A program made the position numbers and the translations under genes. 39,338 nucleotides of DNA from Candidatus Coprocola pullicola (lineage in GTDB: Bacteria; Bacillota; Clostridia; Lachnospirales; Anaerotignaceae). The stretch is taken from assembly GCA_018715395.1 (NCBI GenBank), contig DVLQ01000039.1:1-39338 (forward strand). The letters are read 5' to 3'. Positions 10,214-19,569 of this stretch are shown piece after piece. The stretch's first letter is position 1. Each line of letters opens with the position of its first letter. The notes under the pieces are model-generated. The model was not told the origin of the DNA, ran no database searches, and saw only the letters and a program-made list of their open reading frames with translations.

Positions 10214-10552
10214 TTATGTATGAAAAGCTTCGTCATAAATCCATAATAATAAAGATTTATAGATGAATTTTTTTTCATTGGCATTTAATTTCCAAACAAT
10301 ATTAAAAATTTTTTGACGCAAAAAAATAGCATTACTATATTCTTCATGAAAAGAAGAAAGAAGTATTTTAAAATCCATTTCAAAATAATTTGCCAATGCA
10401 ATGGCAGTATCTACAGAGGGTATGATGGTACCACGTTCAATTTGTCCTAAATAAGTTTCATGAATATTTAAAAATTCAGCAATATCAATCAATCTAAAAC
10501 CAGCCTGTTTTCTTAATGTTCTAAGGTTTTTTCCAAATATTTGACTATCGAA
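10214..10552 (-). CDS. XRE-family helix-turn-helix protein
   Basis: Frame extends upstream of the first ATG: IFGKNLRTLRKQAGFRLIDIAEFLNIHETYLGQIERGTIIPSVDTAIALANYF. RBS aaggag lies just upstream of an ATT codon near 10552, so a non-canonical start is possible. Confidence 0.7.
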   Translation of the reverse strand, partial: FDSQIFGKNLRTLRKQAGFRLIDIAEFLNIHETYLGQIERGTIIPSVDTAIALANYFEMDFKILLSSFHEEYSNAIFLRQKIFNIVWKLNANEKKFIYKSLLLWIYDEAFHT

Positions 10553-10715
10553 TATAATAATCGCTCCTTTTTGTATTTTCGCTCCTTATCATTATATTGG
10601 TAAAAATATAGCTTTATCGTATTATTAGTGATAATTGAAATATTTATAGCTATATTAAAGAAGAAAATAAATAATACTAAAAAAGAATAATAAAAAATAT
10701 GAAAAAATAGAATAT

Positions 10716-11473
10716 TTATTTATGACCTACAATCCATCTAAAACCAAAACCATAATAACCATCAATTTCTTTATGTCCTAAAAAGTATTTTTCTTCTTTT
10801 GTAACAATAAGTCCATTTTCAGTTTGTTTGAAAGAAGATATTACACAAAATCTGTCTTTTGAATTTTTACTGTCAATTTGCATTTGTATATCAGAAGCTC
10901 CTTTTTGTCTTAAAATAATAGAAGCATCTTATGGTGTTTATTTTTTATATTGTACTGTATTAGGTTTCATTTCTTCTCCGCTAAAATGCTCTAAAAGTTT
11001 GCTAAGCCCGCCATGAAATCCTCTTGATACAATGGAAAGTTTCCAAATATTATCTTTGTTATAGATTTCAGATAATATAATAGCTTTTTCTTGAGAAAAA
11101 AGACCCTTGAAAAGAAAAATTTTCTATTTCTACATTATTTTGATTGAGAATCATATTTCCTTTTGTAATATTACCCATAAGGGCGTTATCATCTGATGTT
11201 ACACAAAAGACAAGTTTGTTGATAAAAGAAGGAAGTCTGCTGATATTAATTTTAAAAATAGATTTTCCATTTGATGCATTCATAACAATGGCATTGTTTG
11301 GAGAGGAAGATTGATTATAAAAAACAAAATATCTATCATCATATAATTTTTTTATCAACTCCAAAACAGGTTACATGTAATTGTTTGGATTGTATCAATG
11401 CTGTAATTTCTATTTCGAAAATATTTTCTGATAAGAAGTCGTTTAGTTTTATTTTTTGCCCTTTTTTTAACAT
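10716..11473 (-). pseudogene. Decayed TerD-family (tellurite/stress resistance) gene
   Basis: Fragments in shifted frames: MLKKGQKIKLNDFLSENIFEIEITALIQSKQLHVTCFGVD / DDRYFVFYNQSSSPNNAIVMNASNGKSIFKINISRLPSFINKLVFCVTSDDNALMGNITKGNMIL / GFHGGLSKLLEHFSGEEMKPNTVQYKK. Confidence 0.75.
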
Positions 11474-11600
11474 ATGATTACCTCTTTCTAGTAATATATT
11501 ATATATCTCGTTTTGTAGCATTTCAATATATTTATTTCATAAAAACATATATATTGTCAAAATAGGACAGGTTGTTCTAAATGTTATGAAAATGATTAAC

Positions 11601-11637
11601 TTGTCAAAAAAGAATAACAAAAATTGTTTTTTGACAA
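11601..11637. promoter_or_regulatory. Perfect 11-bp inverted repeat between divergent terD-like and FGGY kinase genes
   Basis: TTGTCAAAAAA (11601-11611) / TTTTTTGACAA (11627-11637); both arms contain a TTGACA-like -35. Confidence 0.55.
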
Positions 11638-11682
11638 AATATATTATGTTAGAATAACTTAAAAAAAGAAAACAGGTATTTT

Positions 11683-13032
11683 ATGAAATATATTGCTGTA
11701 TTTGATGTTGGTACAACAGCTGTAAAAGGAGCCTTGATAAGAGAACAAGCAGAGGTATTGATAGAAAAAGAAATAGAAATTATAACTTATGTTGAAAAAA
11801 ATAATAAAACACAAAATCCAAAACAATGGTATGATGCTTTTTGTGAAACTTCAAAGATGTTTTGGAAAAGTTATATGCCACAACAAGTAGCAGGTATCGT
11901 TTTAAGTGGACAAATGCAAGATTTGATATTAATAAACAATGAAAATCAACCCGTTTGCAACGCTATTTTATATTCTGACAGCAGAGCTGTGGAAGAAGAC
12001 AGAGGAAATTCTCAGACGATTGAAAAAACAAGAAATATATGCTGTGACAGGAAATGATATGAATGGTTCTTTACCGATTGCAAAATTATTGTGGCAAAAA
12101 AATATCAAAAAGAACGATATAAACATATTAAAAAAATACTTTTTAGCAGTAAAGATTATATTGTATTATAACTAACAAATAGATTTATATCAGATACAAT
12201 CACTTGTTCAACAGTAGGCTGTATGAATATTTATAAAAAACAATGGGAAAAAGATTTTTTAAAAACATTGGATATTTCTTGGGAATTATTTCCAAAAATT
12301 GCATATGCTGATGAAATTGCCGCAAATGTGACAAAAAAAGCAGAGTCCGAAACAGGATATATACAAGGAACAAAAGTATATGTAGGTATGGGAGATGCCG
12401 GAGCCTCTACATTGGCAAGCGGCATTTCTCAGAAGGGAGAGTATAATATACAACTTGGTACTTCTAGTTGGGTAGCAGGCATATCCAACACAATGATAAA
12501 AAAAGAAGGTATATTTCATTTAGCAGGTATTACAAAAGATACCTATATCAATGTTGTGCCTTTTTTGAATGGAGGTAACGTATATCAATGGGCTACAGAT
12601 ATTTTTGCGGAAGGAAACTATGGTATGATGGAAAAATTATTGCAAAAAGCAGAAAAAAGTGACGTATTATGTTTACCGTATTTTGCAGGCGAACGTTTTC
12701 CGATACTGGATGAAAAGGCAAGCGGTATGTTTTTTGGTATCAAAGAAAAAACAACAAAGGCAGATTTGGCAAAATCTGTTTTAGAAGGCTGTGCCTTTTT
12801 TATTCGACAAGGTATAGAAACAATGGGAGAGCCTATTCAAAAAATTTCAATGATAGGCGGAGGCGCAAGAAGCAAAATCTGGTGCCAAATCATGGCTGAT
12901 ATATTACAGAAAACAATGATTGTATATGAAGATAGCACATTTTTAGCAATAAAAGCATTAGCTATGTTTGTAATGGAAAACAAGAAAAAAATCATATACA
13001 ATATGTTGTGTATGAACCAAAAAAAGAATTAA
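11683..13032 (+). pseudogene. FGGY-family carbohydrate kinase, multiple frameshifts
   Basis: MKYIAVFDVGTTAVKGALI (ATPase phosphate loop) and ...GIVLSGQMQDLILINNENQPVCNAILYSDSRA; continues in other frames; AYADEIAANVTKKAESETGYIQGTKVYVGMGDAGASTLASG; KISMIGGGARSKIWCQIMADI. Confidence 0.85.
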
Positions 13033-13196
13033 AAATATTTTATAAAAAAATATCATAAATTTTTTACAGCTTTATACTAGTATCAGCACCATACAGATAT
13101 GATAGTATAAATGTGTGTATTGACAATATAAGTAAATTTTGAGAAGATAAATGGATAAAAAGATAGTATGATACATACAAAGGAGAATAAAAAAAT

Positions 13197-13877
13197 ATGA
13201 AACTGATGATTGATGATGCAAATTTAGAAAATATTAAAAAGATTTATGAATTTTTTCCGATAGATGGCGTTACAACCAATCCATCTATATTAGCAAAGAA
13301 TAAAAAACAGCCCTTTGAAGTATTAAAAGAAATTAGAGAGTTTATCGGCTCGGAGGCACAACTGCATGTGCAAGTGATTGCAGAAGATGCCGATGGAATG
13401 AGGCAAGACGCTGATAGAATACAAAAAGAGTTAGGAAATAATACATATATCAAAATTCCTGCTACCAAGGAAGGTTTAAAAGCCATGAAAATGTTGTATG
13501 AAGAAGGTTTTTTTATTACAGCTACAGCAATTTATACACAAATGCAAGCATTTTTGGCTGCAAAAGCCGGGGCGGAATATGTTGCGCCTTATGTAAATAG
13601 AATTGATAATTTAGGTGCAAATGGTATTCGAACGACAAAAGAAATTTATGATATTTTTAAAAACAATGGATTCAAGACAAAAGTGTTGGCGGCTAGCTTT
13701 AAAAATTCACAACAAGTATTGGAACTTTGTACATATGGCATAGGAGCGTGTACTGTTTCACCGGATGTTTTGGAAGGCTTGATAAAAAATGATACTGTGG
13801 CAATGGCAGTGAAAGCATTTGCAAGAGATTTTGAAGGATTGTGCGGAACAGGCAAGACGATGGCAAATTGTAATTAA
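13197..13877 (+). CDS. Transaldolase / fructose-6-phosphate aldolase-like protein
   Basis: MKLMIDDANLENIKKIYEFFPIDGVTTNPSILAK, YIKIPATKEGLKAM (Schiff-base Lys), TATAIYTQMQAFLAAKAGAEYVAPYVNRIDNLG. Confidence 0.9.
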   Translation: MKLMIDDANLENIKKIYEFFPIDGVTTNPSILAKNKKQPFEVLKEIREFIGSEAQLHVQVIAEDADGMRQDADRIQKELGNNTYIKIPATKEGLKAMKMLYEEGFFITATAIYTQMQAFLAAKAGAEYVAPYVNRIDNLGANGIRTTKEIYDIFKNNGFKTKVLAASFKNSQQVLELCTYGIGACTVSPDVLEGLIKNDTVAMAVKAFARDFEGLCGTGKTMANCN

Positions 13878-14106
13878 AATAGTATTAAGAAATAAAAAAG
13901 TTTTTGTTTCATATGAAAAATAGTATACTAAAAAATAAAATTGTTATAAATGAATTTGTTAAGTTTATATGAAAATAAGAATATAACAATATTATAAAAA
14001 GTGATGATTCTATTTTCTTTATTGAGAGATAATGAATAAAAAATAAATTTATTATACTTTTGACATAGTTCTGTTATTGATATTATACTAAATAACAGAA
14101 TCGCAT

Positions 14107-14551
14107 GATTCTGTTAACTTAATATGAAAATAAAAGTACAGAAAAGACTTTTAAAAATACAATCATAAAAAAGAGCATACAAATAAAAGTGAACACCTGA
14201 AAAAATTTTTTAATATAAAAACCAGTGTTTTGCTTGTTCTTAAGAGTATGTAACATCTGCAACAGAAGCAGGTGCTTGTCTGAACAAATAAGAATGGGTA
14301 TGGATAAAATCATAATAAAACAAAAAATTAGAAATGATATCCAAAGCAGATTCAATACCCATAATTATCTTTTCCATAGCAATAAAGCCGATGAAAAAAG
14401 CAATGAGGACAAGAAATAGAAAAATCTTTAAAAGAAATGATGATATTTATGCACAATAACAGTTCCTTTGTGGGAGAAAAAGTTTTTGTTATAATTTTAT
14501 TGTACTTTCAATAAGAAACTGTTGCCTGTATCATTTTAACGTAACAGAATC
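14107..14551 (+). mobile_element. MITE copy A (445 bp), deletion derivative of the IS at 25631-26832
   Basis: Ends GATTCTGTTA / TAACAGAATC; retains part of the transposase C-terminal region read antisense. No clear target duplication. Confidence 0.75.
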
Positions 14552-14560
14552 CAATTTCAT

Positions 14561-14816
14561 GATTGTGTTCATTGAATATGAAAATAAAAGTAGAGAAATG
14601 CGCGACAAATATATTTTTGACGTCTGTATTTATATTTTCTCCAACGCCAAAAAGAATGAGAAAAGCAATGAGGACAAGAAATAGTAAAATTTTTAAAAGT
14701 AATGATGATATTTATGCACAATAACAGTTCCTTTCTAAAAGAAAAAGTTTTTGTTATAATTCTATTGTACTTTCAATAAGAAACTGTTGCCTATATGATT
14801 TTAACATAACAGAATC
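14561..14816 (+). mobile_element. MITE copy B (256 bp)
   Basis: Ends GATTGTGTTC / TAACAGAATC; perfect 8-bp target duplication AATTTCAT (14553-14560 and 14817-14824). Confidence 0.88.
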
Positions 14817-14841
14817 AATTTCATAAATAGGAGGAGAATGC

Positions 14842-16254
14842 ATGAAATTAAGGAAAAGAAAGAAATATTTTTTATTACTGTTGTCAGCGCCCATTTTTTT
14901 TAGTATTATGACAAAACGTCCAGAGGGAACCTCCATAGAAAGTTCTTATAAAGGAGCTTCTGCACTTACATTTTTATATGACTTAACTTATGAAAAAAAT
15001 GGAGAAATCATAAAAGAACAAAATATACTTTCAGCAGAATTGGATATGATTGAGCAAGCAGAAAATTTTATTTTATTAGATTTATTTTTATATAATGATG
15101 CTTACAATAAACAAATAGAAATTTATCCTCAAACAACAAAAATCATAACAGATGCATTGATTGCAAAAAAGAAACAAAAACCAGAAATGGATATTATATT
15201 TATTACAGACCCTATCAATGGTTTTTATGGAGCTTATGAAGAAAAAAATGCAAAGGCTATGAAGGAAAATGGTATCGTTGTAATAGAAACAGATTTAGAT
15301 AAATTAAAAGATTCCAATGCTTTGTATTCGGGATATTATCGTTTTTTTGTAAAACCATTTGGAAACAATGGGAAAGGATGGATAAAAAATCCTATGGATG
15401 AAACGGCACCGGATGTTAACATACGTTCTATATTAAAATTAGCAAATTTTAAAGCAAATCATAGAAAAACTTTGATTACAGAAAAAGAAGCATTGATTGC
15501 TTCAGCAAATCCTCATGACGCTAGCAGTTATCATTCTAATGTAGCTGTACGGTTTCAAAGTGATGTGATACAACAAATGATAGAAGGGGAACGAACTGTC
15601 GCAGATTTTTCTGGTACTGTGTTGCCAAATTTAGTTTATAAAGGTACTGCAAATACATATTTACCGGAAGTTCAGGTACGATATTTGACGGAAAGAGGAA
15701 TTTTTAATGGATTAATACAAAACATTCAACAAGCACAAAAGGGGGACTCGATTTACATAGGTATTTTTTATATTACAGATTTTGATTTATTAGATGCCAT
15801 TGAAGAAGCTGATAAAAGAGGGGTTTCCATTTATATTGTAGCAGACCCAAACAAAGATGCTTTTGGAATCAACAAAGATGGTTCTCCTAATCGTACAGTG
15901 TTAACACAACTGCATAAAAAAAGTGAAAATATACAAATTCGCTGGTATGATACCCATGGAGAGCAGTATCATACAAAAATGGCTTATTTTGATTTAAAGC
16001 AAAAGAATGTTGTAATACTTGGTTCGGGAAATTATACAAGAAAAAATTTAAAAGGATATAATTTAGAAGCGGATTTAGAAATTGTGACATCAAAAGAAAA
16101 TGCTTTTTCAAAAGAAGTATTTGATTATTTTCAGAGGATATGGCAAAATCAATCCGGAAACTATACAGTGCCTTTTGAAAACTATGAGGAAAATAGTATC
16201 ATAAAAAAATGGATTTATTATATACAAGAAACGACAGGACTTTGTACCTATTAA
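14842..16254 (+). CDS. Phospholipase D-like (PLDc) protein with N-terminal membrane anchor/signal
   Basis: Two HKD-like motifs: NHRKTLITEKEALIASANPHD and YHTKMAYFDLKQKNVVILGSGNYTRKN; hydrophobic N-terminus. Confidence 0.85.
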   Translation: MKLRKRKKYFLLLLSAPIFFSIMTKRPEGTSIESSYKGASALTFLYDLTYEKNGEIIKEQNILSAELDMIEQAENFILLDLFLYNDAYNKQIEIYPQTTKIITDALIAKKKQKPEMDIIFITDPINGFYGAYEEKNAKAMKENGIVVIETDLDKLKDSNALYSGYYRFFVKPFGNNGKGWIKNPMDETAPDVNIRSILKLANFKANHRKTLITEKEALIASANPHDASSYHSNVAVRFQSDVIQQMIEGERTVADFSGTVLPNLVYKGTANTYLPEVQVRYLTERGIFNGLIQNIQQAQKGDSIYIGIFYITDFDLLDAIEEADKRGVSIYIVADPNKDAFGINKDGSPNRTVLTQLHKKSENIQIRWYDTHGEQYHTKMAYFDLKQKNVVILGSGNYTRKNLKGYNLEADLEIVTSKENAFSKEVFDYFQRIWQNQSGNYTVPFENYEENSIIKKWIYYIQETTGLCTY

Positions 16255-16276
16255 AGAAAAGAAATGGTTTGCCATA

Positions 16277-16480
16277 GCTTAGTATGTCACAAAAGCCCCA
16301 TTGAGACTTTTGTAAGTTTGATTGATGAATAAAGCCTGCATACAAGCTTTGCCTTCACCAAAGTCCTGAAATACGGGATTTTTATGGGCGAAAATAAATT
16401 CCGTTTGCGGATTACATTCAGGGAATGAAGAGTTCCCTGAATGCTTGCACACATCAAAAGAAGTTTTTTGACAGTCTGAG
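16277..16480. repeat. Structured repeat copy 2 (R2)
   Basis: Near-identical to 16485-16688; perfect 11-bp hairpin CATTCAGGGAA-TGAAGAG-TTCCCTGAATG. Confidence 0.88.
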
Positions 16481-16484
16481 ATTG

Positions 16485-16688
16485 GCTTAGTATGTCACAA
16501 AAGCCCCATTGAGACTTTTATGAGTTTGATTGATGAATAAAGCCTGCATACAAAATTTGCCTTCGCCAAAGTCCTGAAATATGGGATTTTTATTGATGAA
16601 AATAAATTCCGTTTGCGGATTGCATTCAGGGAATGAAGAGTTCCCTGAATGCTTGCACGCATCAAAAGAAGTTTTTTGACAGTCTGAG
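16485..16688. repeat. Structured repeat copy 3 (R3), tandem to R2
   Basis: 204-bp unit matching R2; the array is flanked by 16-bp direct repeats GAAATGGTTTGCCATA (16261-16276, 16688-16703). Confidence 0.88.
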
Positions 16689-16722
16689 AAATGGTTTGCC
16701 ATATCTTTTTTTGTAAATAATA

Positions 16723-17418
16723 TTAAGGATAATATTGGTTATATTCTTCAGTATATTCTATAGCAGATTGCTGTTGCTGAAGTAAATGTTCTGCCTCTGC
16801 ACGAATTTTTTCCTCTTGTTGTTGACGTTGTTGTAATAAATGTTCTGCTTCCATACGAATTCTTTCTTCATATTGTTTGTTTTTGAGCTGAGCAAACATC
16901 TGCTCTTTATTTTGGAATGTAATGTTTTCAAAATAATAGATGTCTTCTATATTATCTATTTGTATATTCATATTTGTGGGAACGTATAATATAGCGTCTG
17001 GATAATTTTGCAGTTGTTTTACAATACTTTTATTGATGGTTTCTTTATCAAAAGAAAATGTTCCAAAAGCACGCTCTGTATAAATTTTTGCAGTTTTCTC
17101 ATCCGGATAAGAAACGGAAATTTTATTTGCAGAAGCATAGGTAATTTCTCCGGTGCCATATAATTCTAAATAGGCTGTATCGTTTGGTGATTGTTTTACA
17201 ACAATATCATTGTAGTAATAGTATCTGTCTGAAAAATCAATTTTTAATGTTTCTACAGACTGGTCAATTTCAATTTTTTCCGGTGTTAAGGTAGTAATTT
17301 GCAGCAAATTTTCTATGTTGTTAAGGGTTGTTTTGATACCAAGAGGAAGTGTGATTGCAAAACCAATTAATGAGATAAAAAATATTGCTGTAAAAGTTAA
17401 AGTGATTTTTTTGAACAT
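16723..17418 (-). CDS. Membrane-anchored protein of a PadR/HAAS operon, C-terminal Gln-rich coiled coil
   Basis: N-terminal TM segment; C-term ERIRMEAEHLLQQRQQQEEKIRAEAEHLLQQQQ. Family not recognised with certainty. Confidence 0.7.
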   Translation of the reverse strand: MFKKITLTFTAIFFISLIGFAITLPLGIKTTLNNIENLLQITTLTPEKIEIDQSVETLKIDFSDRYYYYNDIVVKQSPNDTAYLELYGTGEITYASANKISVSYPDEKTAKIYTERAFGTFSFDKETINKSIVKQLQNYPDAILYVPTNMNIQIDNIEDIYYFENITFQNKEQMFAQLKNKQYEERIRMEAEHLLQQRQQQEEKIRAEAEHLLQQQQSAIEYTEEYNQYYP

Positions 17419-17419
17419 A

Positions 17420-18178
17420 TTATACAGCCTCCTTTTTCAAAGCAGCTTTATTTTTTTTGAGAATGTAGTTTTTTATCAAAATGATATTTTTTATTAAAAT
17501 GTAGTAAGTTAATAGCGCAAACAATCCGCCCAAAGCAAAAGCAGCAATAGTGATAAATATAACAGATACAGAAATAAGCAGCGGTAAATAAGAGATAGAA
17601 AAGCCTAAGCAGAAAATACCAAATATACCGCAGCCCACGAAAAAAAGTGCTGAACCAATACAAAAGCTATATACTACTGTGATAAAAAATATTTGTAAAA
17701 AAGCAAATACAAAAAAAAGAAATATGGATTTTATCATAGAAACAATTCCATTTGTACCTTTTTTTACGTTTTCACTAATATGAGATGTACTTTGCTTTGC
17801 AGTATCTAAAATATCTGTAGACGCCATTTTATCACTAGCAGAACGAAATGTTTTTTCGGTGCCTTTTTTTAATGTAGCAAATGTTTTTTCTGTTCCCTTT
17901 TTTAATGTAGCAAATGTTTTTTCAGTACCTTCTTTGAGATTATGTAATGTTTGGTCTAATTTTTCTGTTTTCGTATTGCTCCCATATTCTTCTATAAATT
18001 GCTGTGCAATTATTTCAGGGTCTCCTAATTTGGCAGAAATTTCAGTATCTGTTTTATTTTGTCTTCTGCCGTCATTAAAATATTCTTCATAATCTCTTAA
18101 AATATCATCAATTTCTGATTTTGACATATGTTTTTTTAAAAGACTTTCTAAAGCTTGTAGATAGCTTTCTTTTGTCAT
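17420..18178 (-). CDS. HAAS/DUF1700-domain membrane protein
   Basis: MTKESYLQALESLLKKHMSKSEIDDILRDYEEYFNDGRRQNKTDTEISAKLGDPEIIAQQFIEEY, then C-terminal TM segments. ATG at 18178 is preceded by an RBS. Confidence 0.85.
   Translation of the reverse strand: MTKESYLQALESLLKKHMSKSEIDDILRDYEEYFNDGRRQNKTDTEISAKLGDPEIIAQQFIEEYGSNTKTEKLDQTLHNLKEGTEKTFATLKKGTEKTFATLKKGTEKTFRSASDKMASTDILDTAKQSTSHISENVKKGTNGIVSMIKSIFLFFVFAFLQIFFITVVYSFCIGSALFFVGCGIFGIFCLGFSISYLPLLISVSVIFITIAAFALGGLFALLTYYILIKNIILIKNYILKKNKAALKKEAV
17846..17945 (-). repeat. In-frame 33-bp tandem repeat in the HAAS-protein gene
   Basis: Encodes (L)KEGTEKTFATLKKGTEKTFATLKKGTEKTF, 11-aa period. Confidence 0.85.
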
Positions 18179-18247
18179 AAAAATCCTTCCTTTCAATGAT
18201 ATGGTTTATTATATATTACGAATATGATCAATAAAATCCTTCGTATG

Positions 18248-18574
18248 TTATTGATTTGTTTTTGATTTTCCTTTTAATATGTCATTGACCATTTGAGAAA
18301 ATTCTTGCCAATCATTTTCTAAAGAACCCAGATAGGCTTTGCCTTTTTCTGTAATATGGTAGTATTTTCTGGCAGGACCTATGGTGCTTTCTTTTAAATA
18401 AGTGACAAAATATTCCTCTGTAGTCAAGCGTCGCAATATGGGATAAACAGTCCCTTCGTTGATGTCTGTATAAGAGGCAATGCTTTGTACGATTTCATAG
18501 CCATACATATCTTGTTTTTTAATTAGAGCCAGCACACACATTTCGATGATGCCCTTGCGAAACTGTGTATTCAT
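18248..18574 (-). CDS. PadR-family transcriptional regulator
   Basis: MNTQFRKGIIEMCVLALIKKQDMYGYEIVQSIASYTDINEGTVYPILRRLTTEEYFVTYLKES. Confidence 0.93.
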   Translation of the reverse strand: MNTQFRKGIIEMCVLALIKKQDMYGYEIVQSIASYTDINEGTVYPILRRLTTEEYFVTYLKESTIGPARKYYHITEKGKAYLGSLENDWQEFSQMVNDILKGKSKTNQ

Positions 18575-18598
18575 AGAAAACCTCCTTTCTATTATTTG

Positions 18599-18995
18599 GA
18601 TTGTGTTATGTTAAAATGATATAGGCAACAGCAGTACAATAAAATGAACAAAAACACTGTTTGTCCCGGAAAGAAACTGTTTCTATGCATAAATATAAAA
18701 ATTACTTTTAAAGATTTTGTTATTTCTTGTCTATATTGTTTTTCTTATTGGTTTTATCGTTATGGAAAAGATAATTATGGGTGTGAAATCTGCTCTGGAT
18801 ATTCTTTCTAATTTTTTGTTTTATTGTGATTTTATCCATAACCATTCTGATTTGTTCGGACAAGACTCTGCTTTTGTTACAAGTGTTGCATACTCTCAAG
18901 AACAAGCAAACCACTGGTTTTTATTTTAAAAAAGTTTTTTAATCTCACTTTTATTTGTATGCACTTTTTTGAAATTACATTAAATTAACAGAATC
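18599..18995 (-). mobile_element. MITE copy D (397 bp)
   Basis: Ends GATTGTGTTA / TTAACAGAATC; perfect 8-bp target duplication ATTATTTG (18591-18598 and 18996-19003). Confidence 0.88.
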
Positions 18996-19016
18996 ATTAT
19001 TTGAACAGTTCTAGCT

Positions 19017-19053
19017 ATTACGTTGTAGTAATTATAACATACTACTTTGTAAT
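19017..19053 (+). promoter_or_regulatory. BlaI/MecI-type double operator around a -10-like element
   Basis: ATTACGTTGTAGTAAT (19017-19032) and TACTACTTTGTAAT (19040-19053) dyads flanking tataac. Confidence 0.6.
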
Positions 19054-19162
19054 AAACAATACTTGTTTATGAATAATATATTAATTTTTTCGAAAGAAAG
19101 GTTGGCAAATTGTTGCTACAGTTGTATGATATCAATATCATACGGATGTAAGAGTTGATGAT

Positions 19163-19534
19163 ATGGAAAAATTGATACGCTTATCAGATACAGAATTAGA
19201 AGTGAGGAAAGTGGTTTGGAAAAAGGAAAGCGGTGTTTCTACCTCTCAAATTAAAGCTGTTCTACACAAACAAAGACCATAGAATATTTCACCATTACAG
19301 ACACGTTTAAACCATTTGATAGATAGAGGATTTTTAAGCAGCTATAAAGAAGGAAAAAATAAATTATATCATATTATATATAGAGGAAGAAACTTATTTA
19401 GCATTTGAAAATTGTTGTTTTTTTAAAAAACTATATGAAAATTCTTTGATAAAATTAGTAGCCTCTCTTTATGAAAGTAAGTCTATTACAAAAACAGATT
19501 TGAAAGAATTAGCTAAGTTTATAGAAAAAAGATG
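19163..19534 (+). pseudogene. Decayed BlaI/MecI-family repressor
   Basis: MEKLIRLSDTELEVRKVVWKKESGVSTSQIKAVLHKQRP*NISPLQTRLNHLIDRGFLSSYKEGKNKLYHII..., interrupted by stop and frameshift. Confidence 0.8.
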
Positions 19535-19569
19535 AAGGAGCAATAGTATTAATTGTATATTTTGAAACA

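Noticed and set aside
13197-13877. Sulfoquinovose (sulfo-transaldolase) pathway interpretation with the GRE as DHPS sulfolyase
   Set aside because: No sulfoquinovosidase or isomerase seen, and the GRE lacks the expected GCxE Glu.
14225-14419. 64-aa ORF on + strand
   Set aside because: Lies inside MITE A; antisense to a transposase C-terminal remnant.
16487-16702. 71-aa ORF on - strand
   Set aside because: Coincides with structured repeat R3; the equivalent frame in R1 contains several stops.
18717-18929. 70-aa ORF on + strand
   Set aside because: Lies in MITE D; ...AYSQEQANHWF matches transposase C-terminal remnant, not an independent gene.
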